Assembly (NCBI RefSeq): GCF_932526225.1
Contig: NC_064039.1
Span: 13,472,139-13,536,138, forward strand
Reading direction: 5' to 3'
Source: Nematostella vectensis
Taxonomy: Eukaryota > Cnidaria > Anthozoa > Actiniaria > Edwardsiidae
Length of the DNA stretch: 64,000 nucleotides
The position numbers were made by a program, and so were the translations under genes. Below the pieces are notes generated by a model. The model was given only the letters and a program-made list of their open reading frames with translations, ran no database searches and had not been told where the DNA came from. This document shows positions 33,101 to 45,100 of this stretch, one piece after another. Positions within the stretch are counted from its first letter, which is position 1. Each line of letters begins with the position of its first letter.

Positions 33101-36100
33101 TTTTGCAGCGAGGACGAAGATCATCTCACATTAGATATTGTGGACTTTTGCTTGTGTTCGCCTAATCTACTTTTCAAATTTGCCGATTCAATGCATAGCG
33201 AGTGGCAGTTGGGTCATGCCAACTGCCACGGCAACCTTGGTCTACGAAACAAGTTTGTATTAAACTGCATTAAATGCACTGATACGTATATGCACTGATA
33301 CTGATACGTTCAGTTCCTCATTTTTTTAAACGCGCGTTCACAATTATCGGTTCATTTTATTGAAAATATCCTTTTGAGTTTAGTTTTTGGATGCAAATCG
33401 AAAGAGCAATGCCTCACGAACATTTATAGTGCTAAAAATCCCAAGTGCGACAAAAATTTGGGAAACGATCACAATCTACCACCACCACCACCACCGCCGA
33501 CGCCGCCGCCACCACCGCCACCGCCGCCACCACCACCATCCCGATTTAAAATCACCAACTCGATTTAAAATCAGCATGGCTTGGAAATACACGAGTCTAG
33601 AACAGTGAAAACAAGATGGCTAGTCTAGCACAGGCTAGGCACGGGATATGTTAACTAGTTTCATATATGTTAGTTAACAGAGACACATGACACATGATCT
33701 ACAATTGTCAATATTATTTTTTGTTCGATCACCAGGATGCAAGTGACCGAGAAAGACATGACTGACTCCGGAGACCTCGGGTATCCGAGTCTGTATATAC
33801 CGAACAGGAACCTCTCATATGGATGGTACAAGGTCTCTTTCACGGCACAGATGGCTGCTCCAGGTCTGGACGTCTTCCAAGCAACTACTGAGGGATATCT
33901 CAGAATTATATCTTCACCACTGATTGCTATTATATCTGGTGGTTCGTCCATAAGAAGGGGGTTTGGAAGGAACGTCACATTTGATGGGTCCATGTCAAGG
34001 GATGAAGATGTGCCAGACAATGAGGAATCAGGTTAGTTATATTTCATTGTTTTCTTTCTCCTCTTTCTTTATTCCTTTTTTTATGGTTTAAGATGGTTTT
34101 CCGACATAAACCTCACCTTACAAGAAAGAAGAATAAATTAGAATTCGCGCCATTTACGAGCCATGCGCTCTATATAATCAGTCACATCCTCTAATAAACT
34201 TCCAATAGACACACTGCTTTTACAATTTTGAAAATATTTTTTGCGTTTTCCGTTAAAATTCATCGTAATTTGTTACGTAATCGACCGGAAGTAAACTGGT
34301 GACAGTGCGGCTTTAATATGACACTTTCAACATCTTTCACCCAGGTCTCCAGTTCACGTGGTTATGTCACGTGCGACGTGCCAGTCTACCTGTCTACATA
34401 TCCCGGATGTTCCGGCTTTCTATCAGGTCAGGCTTACACCTCTCTGTTCAATCGAACCAGACTTCCACCGGAAGCTGTTACAGAGACGGGAAGTTTATCC
34501 TCTCCAGCAGCGGCAAGACCTTCACACTCGTGACGTCGCGTATGGTGGAGGACGAGGCGTATGAAGTGACGTTGATAGTCACGAAGGAATCACGTGTTAG
34601 TCACGTATCACAGACTCTCGAAGTGGCCAGCGGAGATCCTCCTACAATAGCGATGATGTAAGTACATCAATAACAATAATTTTTATCTTTTCTAGCCTGG
34701 TTTTGATAAAGTTTATTATTAAGCCATTCTCTGGCTTTTGATCACATTGATATCTTCTCAACAGATGCGTGGAGAATTGCAAGACGAAACTAAATCCGTC
34801 CAATCGGCTTGCCATACAAGCACAATGTACGGAAGGCTGTAATGGTGGACTAACCTTCGATTGGGAAGTCTACATCGAAGATGTTTTGGCGAACGACTGG
34901 AAACCACGAGATGACATCGCACAAGCCAACAGCGTCACCAACAAGCATGGGCCCGTATTTGCCGTCCCAAAGCACGCCTTTCAGAGTGGGGAGATCTACC
35001 TTGTCCGAGTTTACGGACGACGCAATGGTGGGACTTCGGGACGGACGGAATATCTATTCACCACGAATAGTTCACCTGAAGGAGGCGTATGTTTCTCTGA
35101 GCCTACCGCTGGAGAGGCTTTGATCACTAACTTTAAGATCGTTTGCACGAACTGGACGGACTCGGACAAGCCTCTTAATTATGAGTTTTCGTATAGTGAG
35201 AGCGGTAAGGAGGTATTGCTCTCATTCGGCAACGATAGCACGATATTCTCAAAGCTTCCGCTGGGAGAAGCGAGAAATAACTACTCTCTGGAGATAAGTG
35301 CGAAAATTATCGACTTCTTCGGGGCTCAGGCACATTTTACGTTCCTTATTCAGGTAAGTTATTATGGACCTTGTTATGGGTCTAAAGAAAAACGTTCAAC
35401 CCTATTCAGACTGGGCTATTTTGAGCTGTCTGTGACTGGAGAGGGCTAAAAGGCCCCCCTCCGTATTTCATGAACCGCTTGGGCTATGACCATCAAACTT
35501 ACAGACAATGATCACCAGCATGCAAAAAATCGTCACGCCCTACTTTGGGTGTGTTCTAATAAATTATGACGTCATAAATACAATGTCTTGATATTCTTTC
35601 AAATATTGCCTAAATTATCAGATATCGGGTTGAAATCATTTTATATCATTTAGATATGTCTAAATCAACTTTTTAATGGCTTTATGATGCAAAAAGGCCA
35701 TAAAAACGTTAATAATCATTTTTTTTGGAAGAATTTCCGCCATCTTGGGTCCGCCATCTTGAATCCGCCATCTTGGATTCTTATGATTTTTGCAAAAGTG
35801 TCATCTAGTAAATCTAGTGTCATTTTTAACAACAGCTTTGGGAGAGCGAAATTTACCCACCCCTCCCTCCCAAATATCCGAGAAAAAAATTCTAGTGCTG
35901 TTGTCACCTAAACAAACTTATAAAGTCAAAAGAGGCATTTTTAAATTTAAAAATCTGAAAAACAGGACCAAACTATAAAAAAATCACTACTTTTTAGTTT
36001 TTGGGAAACCTATGTGTGAAAAAACGGTTGCCATTGTAACATGGGGCGTCTCCTCGACATGTCAATGGCATCAAAACATCCGCAGATAGATTTTAGGAAA

Positions 36101-39100
36101 AGTCGCAGTTTTAGCTTCTTAGCTTCTATGGTTCAGAAGTTATAGCAATTTTCTTGGAGGGGGCTTAAAGAGAAGTTTACTTCCGGTCGATTACGTAACA
36201 ATCTCCGATGATTTTTAACGGAAAAAATCAGCTAGTATCGATGGAAAGGCATTATAAATATGATTTATGATTTATAAAACTTATAATTTCCAGCAATTTT
36301 TGTAATTTTTGTGGATTCTAAACTAATGTCTAGTAGAGTCTAGACATGTCTAGACTCTACTAGACATTAGTCTAGAATCCACTGTCTGGTTTCTAGTTAA
36401 AGCCGCATTGTCACCAGTTTACTTCCGGTCGATTACCTAACAATATCCGATGATGACGGAAAACGCGAAAAATATTTTAAAATATTGAAAGCAGTGTGTT
36501 TATTGAGTCTCGAGAAAAGATGGTCTAAAGAAAAAAGCTTAAGTTATATTTTAAGAGTTAACACATTGACCCCTCAACCGGCCTGTACCGGCTTCGGAAA
36601 GTACCCACAACCCAAAAAATTAATAAATGCAAAATAAACACAAGATGAAGATACTCAGGCATCAGTCTAAGGGATAAATGGTCTTGAAGATATGCATCCA
36701 ACCAAGGTGTTGGCAACTACTCTTAAGCCAAATAATAGCACTGGTTCTTTGACAAATTTCAAATCGAACAAGGAAAGAAAAGCAGAATCACCCCTCTCAA
36801 TAAAACGCTCAAAATACCACACAAGGGAGAGAGATCAGCAAACACAGCTCAAGACACAAATAGATACCTTTATTCTGATCCTCCAGGTTCATTTCCATGG
36901 CCTCAAAACACAATGTCCACTCCTTGAAGGCTTGTAAAACCACGAAGATGCCTTTACGGATTGCAAAGCATTCTGGGAGATCCAGGGAAAAACTTCCTGA
37001 GGGGAGGGCCAGTCAACACTCCTCTCCCTAAAGTTAGATGGTTTTTTATAAGTCTTTTAATACCGCTGACTAGGTGCTGCTGTGTTTGACTTTGACGGGC
37101 TGTATAAAACTCAGAATAGGGGGGGAGGTATCTGTTTTCAGTCTGTTTTTTTTGTAAATTCAGCTCAAAAATAGCCAGGAGTCAATGGGTTAAAACATAG
37201 TATAGCGTTAAATTTAAAATGGTCTTTAATGCAAGAGAGAGAGTCTCAAACAAGACTGTCTATATCAGAGTGTGTATCAGTGTAAGTGTGTATCATGCAC
37301 TGTCAATGAAGATGGCACCACGGGGAAGGCATCTCAGATCGGTTCTTTACAGCAACCCCTCCCCTCCCCTGATAAAGTGTAATGCAGTTTGTCTACATAG
37401 ATGGAGCTTTTTGCTTAGCGCCTTTATTAAAGTTGAAAATTCTCAACGGAAGAACCTAATTCATTGACAGGTTATGCCATCGAACAAAAAATACTTACAC
37501 CTCCAAGGTCCGCTCCCAACTCCCTTACCTTCGTCAGTCTTAAGTATTAAGTAGGTGTACTTGTAGTCTACAGAGCCTCAAATTGCGGGAAAGGACCTCA
37601 GCGATACTCTGACATACATGACTTCCGGTCAAGATAGCGCCCTGGTCAAGATGATGGACAGCGGTAACTACCAATCCGCCTGTCAACTGGCAAGTGCTGT
37701 GACGTCAGTTCTCAATAGGCAGATTGACAAGCCCGCGAGTCCTGGAGTCAACGCCGCGGAAATGGTAGAGTCTAGGAAGAAGGTTAGCAACATAAAAATC
37801 ATTGCCTTGACTTAGTCTTTTCACAGTTTGAACACAGGTAGTCCAAGCTTACGGGGAGTGTTGAAGAGTTTAAATCAGCGAACCTGAGTTTGACGTAAAT
37901 CTGGTTAAAATAGATATCCTAACTTCAATGCTGCTCAGTTTCACCATGGCTATTCTAAGCTTATTTCATCGCTATTAATGATTCCCTTTACCTCTTGGCA
38001 ACCACACATAATGAATACAAGTAGAAATGGAGAATCGAGCCCAGTGGTGCATTTACAGGCAGTAAAACGAAACATTCAACCGCATCCCCTAAATAGGGGA
38101 CTTGCGCTAAGAAGTCACGTGACTTTTTGCATGGCAAATTCAAGCCAAAATAAGCCCCAGAAATGGCTGCGGCCTTCACGCCAGACAAAGACTATAATAA
38201 TAAAAATCCTTTTAATGGAAATAAGCCCTTTCTGGCCAAAAAAACTTTATGAAAAATGTGCTTTTTGTTTCGTTATTTTGCCGTAAAAACCCTGAGCGTG
38301 CGCAAGTTTGCCACCCAAAAGTCACGTAATCTCTTAGCGCAAGTCCCCTATAGAATCCTCAACGCAGGGTTGAGGCACCAGAGAGCAGGGTGCTGTTTGC
38401 ATGCGCAAATAAGTAACGATCACGATAATGTTAGTGAGATTCCTGGACAACGTGCATGGGCCAGTATTTCTCAGATGAAGCTATCTTTTTGTAATTTAGT
38501 TTTCATTCCAGGTTCTTTTTGTACACTGAGTGAGATAAATGCGGCAAGGGGTGGAACTTTGCCACCGTCCCTCCCACCGTCTCCACCTGGACTATTATGT
38601 TTTCTTCTGGGGAATACGAAAAAGAATAGACAATCAACAGTCCACTGTTATCGTGCTATGTTTTATCACTTTCTTTCCCAGATTCGAGAAGACCTCGTTC
38701 ACATCATTACTGCTATTCCTATGGAGTCTCTTCAAGTGGTCCGACAGGCAGCAGGTGCGATTAAGGGCGCAACCATACGTCGCGACGAGACGAGCTTGTC
38801 TACCCAGGTACATAACCTTGACCCAAGTAAATTCTTTGGCTATCTGAATACTGTCTTACTCCTTACAGTACATGATAGCTGACAATTATCTGAATACTGT
38901 CTTACTCCTAGAAAGGTTTTCAGCCTTACAGTACTGTATAGCTGACAATTATCTGAATACTGTCTTACTCCTAGAAAGGTTTCCAGCCTTACAGTACTGT
39001 ATAGCTGACAATTATTTGAATACTGTTTTACTCCTAGAAAGGTTTCCAGCCTTACAGTACTGTATAGCTGACAATTATCTGAATACTGTCTTACTCCTAG

Positions 39101-42100
39101 AAAGGTTTCCAGCCTTACAGTACTGTATAGCTGACAATTATCTGAATACTGTCTTACTCCTAGAAAGGTCTTTTAGTCTTACAGTACTGTATAGCTGACA
39201 ATTATTTGAATACTGTCTTACTCCTAGAAAGGTTTCCAGCCTTACAGTACTGTACAGCTGACAATTATCTGAATACTGTCTTACTCCTAGAAAGGTTTCC
39301 AGCCTTACAGTACTGTATAGCTGACAATTATCTGAATACTGTCTTACTCCTAGAAAGGTTTCCAGCCTTACAGTACTGTATAGCTGACAATTATCTGAAT
39401 ACTGTCTTACTCCTAGAAAGGTTGCCAGCCTTACTGTACTGTATAGCTGACAATTATCTGAATACTGTCTTACTCCTAGAAAGGTCCTCTAGCCTTACAA
39501 TACTGTATAGCTGACAATTATCTGAATACTGTCTTACTCCTAGAAAGGTTTCCAGCCTTACAGTACTGTACAGCTGACAATTATCTGAATACTGTCTTAC
39601 TCCTAGAAAGGTTTCCAGCCTTACAATACTGTATAGCTGACAATTATTTGAATGTACTGTCTCACTCCTAGAAAGGTTTCCAGCCTTACAGTACTGTATA
39701 GCTGACAATTATTTGAAAACTGTCTTACTCCTAGAAAGGTTTCCAGCCTCACAATACTGTATAGCTGACAATTATTTGAATACTGTCTTACTCCTAGAAA
39801 GGTCCTCTAGCCTTACAGTACATGATAGCTGACAATTATCTGAATAGTCTTACTCCTAGAAAGGTCCTATGGCTAAAACACATTATTAAAACACGTGCCT
39901 ACCTTTTACAGAAAGCGTCCGAAAAAGTATTTAAAGAAATGACATCTGTGCTACAGAGTAGCTCGCGCGGGGGGTCTGGGTACGACACAGTGATTGACAG
40001 CGCCGAGTCAATAGTGGGGGGAATGGGTCAAGTCCTTGGAGCAGCCGCTGAACAAGTCAATGTCACCGTCAAACAGAAAAGAGTAACGACGGAGCACACG
40101 TGTAAGAGTTTTGACTTTGAATGCTTAGAGATGGCGGAGGAAGTGCGTCAAGGAATTGAACGAAATGCTTCAATAAGCGATGGAGGGGAGCAAGAGGAGA
40201 TAAATCTCGATACAGATAGCAAGCAGGTTTGTTTGTGATTTCCCAAGCGCTGAACGTAAAGAATCTCTTTTAGCCGTTATTTTGTCATACAAGAATACAT
40301 TTCCATTGTCCTTTTTGGGAATACAAATTTGGGATTTTTTCTCATGTTTTGGTAAATGAATTTAAAACAAGTTTTAGATTCGAGATTAAATGCTTATATA
40401 TTTTTTCTTCCATAATTGATAAAAATCAAAAGCGGCAAGCCAGGCCTATCCAGATGATGCTTTTATCAGAAAAAAAATCCTCTTAAACCTAGCATCCCCA
40501 TAGAGCTCCATGTCATATGTCTGTTTTTACTTTAGAGCCGCCAAATCGCCAATAGCATCTTCGAAATGCTTGGCATCGTGGGTGATGCTGTCTTGAATAA
40601 TCAACTTCCGGGTGAGAAACCCTCATTGGTTAGAACTGCGACAATCAAGATGGCTGTTGAGAGATCGCACCCAGAAACCCTTGCAGGCTCAGTCATAGGA
40701 GACGGCGGGTCAGCCTCGTTCAGGTTGCCAAGCAACGCCAATCTTTTTCACGGCGGAAAAAGCTGCAACCAGGCCGTGGAAAAACAGGTTATTTTATAAA
40801 TTGTCGCTATACCTTTTTATCTCTCTTTTATATACTCTTATGCTTTTATATTCTCTTTTATCATAAACAATAAAATAAGCAACCATTTGCAGAAATCTGA
40901 AATTTAAAACGTTTAGGGATGATACCAAAAAACGAAATGATGACCTCAATTTACCAGTTTGAATTTCAATTTGTTAGAAAAAGTTCTAAAGAAAGAAAAG
41001 CCAGCTAGCAATGTACGAGGAGGCATTTTTTCGACTGTTTTATTTTTTCATATTACGCGGATGAAGCCCGATCACCAGATTTATCGCTCGCGTCCTATAA
41101 TGTAATGGGATATCGAATAAAGATGTCGAACCCGATCAGTTATCTAAAACAATGCTGGGATCAAAACGGCCTCATTCACGCCATAGCCTGCACAGTTTGC
41201 ACATCATAAGGGCTGGAATTTCCTTTCTCCGCCGTCAACGGTACGAAGTAATGGCAGCCATACAGACTGATTTCTGCGCTGTTTTCACGGTCATTGACTG
41301 GTTTTTGTTTTCAGATGATGGCGATGGAAGAAAACCCATTCAAATGGGATACGCGAGCCTCCGAAGTAAAAGGCCCAGTCCCAAGCCTCTCGCTCAGTTG
41401 CGGCGGAGAGAGACTGGAAGTGAATAACCTCCAGGAGCCCATTGACATCTTGTTTCCACGTGACCAAAAACACGCCGGCGCAATGCAGGAATTTTGTCTG
41501 AAAGCGAACGAGCGAGGGGGATGGAACTTCCATAGAATTATTGTCAAGGATAATGGCACCGCCGTTAGTGTAGAGATCGGCGCAAGTACCCAGAACGACT
41601 TGTGGGTGTTTTTACAGCGTGGAAGGGCACCAACGGAGTCAAAATTTATAACCAGAACGGAGGTTAAAAGGAGCCGTGTCACAGTTAAAACTTCAGTGTA
41701 CCCGACAAGATTGTTCTGGTCGGATAAGGTAGTGATGGCTGGTACGTATTACATTGGAGTCAAAGTTGACCCGGAAGTCGTGAAAGAGGGGGATTTGTGC
41801 GTGAACTACACTCTGAAGTCGTACACTTCCAAATGCTTGTACTGGAATGAAACGAGACAACAATGGCGATCTGATGGATGTGAGGTGAGTGAAACAATTC
41901 GAGGACAATGAATTTTTTTAATGAGTGCAGGATACGTGAAGATAAAACGAGTTTAAGAAAACAAGTTGCCCTGTTATCATTCTAGTTTCATCCATTTCCA
42001 TGCTATTTTAAAAAAGTTTGGAGCATCATGGATGTAGAAAACCAGTGTCACATGAGTACGGGAGGGCACAAAGAAAATTGCTATTCAATACAATACAAGA

Positions 42101-45100
42101 GTCTTTATCTAAAGAGGGTTATATAATAACCATTATTATTTTTCTTACTAATGGGCCCTTTCGCTAGAAAAAATATAATTTGTTGTTATGCAGAATTAGC
42201 CCTTTCATGAAAGCATTGACATAGTATCATTATATATACTCCCACAACTTGCTAAGACCATCAATTTAGAAAAGGGACAATTTGAGTCAATCACCCCTAT
42301 GTTGACCAAACTGAAAAACAGGGTAAAAGAGAAAGAAAATATGAAAGCATCAACATATTATTATTATTATATAAGCTCCCATAACTTGATAACTTGGTAA
42401 GACCAATCAATATAGTAAGAAGATGATCCGAATAGATAACTCCTATATTAACCATTCTCACATCCTCCAGGTAGGAAACCAGACAAACACCCGGCAGACT
42501 CACTGCAGGTGCACACACTTGACGTCTTTCGGAGGCGCGTTTGAAGTTGCACCTAATCCAATTGACTTCAGTGCAGTACTAAAAGGCTTCAGCAATATGT
42601 TTGACACCGGAAACGTTGCAGTTCTGTTCACAATCATGACAATCTTCCTGTTGTATCCACTCCTCCTCGCCTGGGCGAGACGTGCTGATAACCGAGACCT
42701 AGTGCAGGTAGTTCTAAATCAGGGATAGTAAAAAATGTTGTTCCTATGAGGAAACTACGTGTGTCATCTCAAAGCCCCAGGTTTAACCTGTCCTGACTTG
42801 AATATGAGGTATCTTAACCAAGAAAATGATGACTGTTCATTGTCAAACGAAATACGAAGTAGACTAATACAGAGTTCTTTTTTTGCCTTTGCTTCAAAAC
42901 TGTTCTTAACGTTGCCACAATACTATTAGTATTTAGCTATAGATTAATATCTTGATTAATCTGTTGCTTCTACACACGGTGATACGTGAACGTACATTTA
43001 TCGCTCTCGAAAAATGAGGACTAGCTAATTTAACAAAGAAGTCCAAACAACCACGTCCCCTAAGGCATATAATTAGCACCTTACCATCCCCCTTCCCCCC
43101 ACCCCCAAAAAAATAAAATAAAAAGGCACAATACTGGTCTTTATTGCATTTGAGAGCTCCCATGAGAACGGAAGCAAGTATAAAATACTTTTTTACGGTA
43201 CTTATCTTCTTGCCCTCTGTTTTCTTTTCCAGCTTGGGCCAATCAAACTACCGAGCACCACATCAGATGCCAGGTACCGGTACCAGATCACATTCGTCAC
43301 TGGCAAACAGGGAGGAAGTGGTACCACGGCCCAGGTATCATGTACAGTCGTCGGCACGGGTAAGGACAGCGGTGCCTTCGTCCTGAATGACAGCGAAGAG
43401 AGGCCACTCTTTCAGAAAAGAAGCACCAATTCCTTCATCCTCTCTGTACCCGGCCCAATCGGAGCTATCACCGCTCTTAAGATCTGGCACGATAATTACG
43501 GTACCGATCCTTCCTGGTATTTGAAACAGGTGGTAGTCCTTGACTGTCAAACAGATGAGAAGTGGCTGCTACTTTGTGAACGGTGGTTAGCGGTAGACAA
43601 AGAGGACGGGGAGATTTCACTGGTGCTCACACCCGCCAGCATGGATGAATTGACAACGTTTAAGGCCCTCTTTAACAGCAAGCTCACGAAGGATATTACT
43701 GACAAACACTTGTGGTTTTCTGTACTTTTTCGTCCGGTACGAAGTTCCTTTACTCATGTGCAGAGAGTCTCGTGTTGTTTGTGCCTGCTCTGTACTGCGA
43801 TGGTCACTAATGCCATGTTCTATGGACAAGGGCCTCAGGAAAGCGCCAATGACGACAGTCAGGTGAAGATTGGACCAATCAGGTTCAGTATGACGAGCGT
43901 AGTAATCTCCATATACACTTGCCTTATTCTGATACCTGTTAACCTTGTCATCGTGACAATATTCAGGAAGGTAAAGACCAAACTTACCATTAATGGCAAT
44001 AATAACCCCACCAAAAGAAGTCAAAAGCCTGACATTTTCAAGGCCAGCGATCCCGGTGGATTTTCACATAGAAAATTCTCAAACAATATCAGCATCGTGT
44101 CAGATTCAAGAAGAACTTCGAGCGATTCAGGGATTGATCTAGGCTTTAAAAACAATGCTGTAAGCACCGAAAAGGAACCCTCTCAACTCCATATCAAGAA
44201 CTACAGAGATGATGTTGTGAGAAGGTTATCGGGAGCCGGGAAGCAGGGCGAAGACATAGATCACTCTTCCGCTGACCATGTGAAAAGCAGGGACACTACC
44301 AATCTAACTGTCAATAGCATGAGCACTGATAACAAAACCCAAGAAGTAAAAAACAAGTACCACAGCTTGCCCATACTCGAGGGAAACAACGAGGCCCAAA
44401 CATACAATGTGTTGACGTCAAATAAGGTTATCTCAGAAGAGAAACCTGGAAACAAATCCCGTTGGACAATCGGACCGCTGCCTCACTGGTTCGTGCATGT
44501 CGCCTGGTTCTTGTGTATTACGTCATCAGTGACGTCAGCACTGTTTACGCTGTTCTACAGCATGACGTGGGGGAAGGAGAAGTCGGAAGAGTGGCTTCTC
44601 GCGATGGTTTTCTCGTTCACTGTGGACGTGCTGATCAGTCAGCCAATCAAAGTGGTGGTTATATCGGTGCTGTTTGCCTTGATCATTAAGAAACCTCATG
44701 TCCATGAGGAATCAGACGAGGCCACCACTGACAAAGGTAGGTTATTTCTTAGTGTCCTTTTTGTGTTAAAGAAGGCCAATCACGCCGCCATTTTATATTG
44801 CCGCTACAAAGCATCCATTCCCATCGGCTAATTCAAGCAAGTAAGATATTCTCAATATCGTCAATAACCTATCAGACTTTATTCGAAGATTGTTATTTTG
44901 AATTTTTCCTGTGAATAAACCGCGGTAATTTCAATGATAAACAATAACAAAGGAGTCGGTATTTGGAAGGGAGGGAGGGAAATATCGGCGCCTATCAGCT
45001 ACACCTTACAGTTGTTGAATTTCGGGACTCGAACTCTCTAATAGCAATTCTTGCTAACCACACTCACACAGATACATTGACATCTCACGTTATCGACTTC

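Larger units (their letters stand above)
31552..33735 (+). other. Intron between PKD and REJ exons
   Basis: 2.2 kb with an ATC/CAC trinucleotide-rich stretch (31640-31810), an unexplained stretch rich in GTTCC/GGAAC (31980-32560), the broken reading frame at 32759-33290 and a CCACCG-type microsatellite (33477-33540). Confidence 0.6.
35354..37566 (+). other. Intron within the REJ region, packed with repeats
   Basis: It contains three close copies of CCGCCATCTTG (35739-35775), repeat R copies 3 and 4, and the 72-bp palindrome. The rest (36520-37560) shows nothing I can name. Short open frames there have no splice support. Confidence 0.6.
33736..41884 (+). other. REJ (receptor for egg jelly) region, eight exons
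   Basis: It begins after an AG|G split codon with an RMQVTEKDMTDSG block, contains LQFTWLC, the FDW...Y block, ATVEFS-like strands and a helical series (KASEKVFKEMTSVLQ, SRQIANSIFEMLGIVGDAVL), and ends with a Cys-bearing beta segment (CVNYTLKSYTSKCLYWNETR) just before the GPS exon. The order matches the REJ and GAIN-like region of polycystin-1 proteins. Exons 37567 onward are all phase 0. Confidence 0.85.

Noticed and set aside
33374-33608. Proline- and histidine-rich frames near 33.5 kb
   Set aside because: Product of the CCA/CCG microsatellite.
38872-39514. Repetitive frames of about 100 codons (ADNYLNTVLLLER type)
   Set aside because: Translation of the 63-bp intronic minisatellite, flanked by the donor at 38808 and the acceptor at 39911.
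43144-43386. A plus-strand frame overlapping the PLAT exon start
   Set aside because: Out of frame with the PLAT domain, which reads correctly from 43233 in phase 0.
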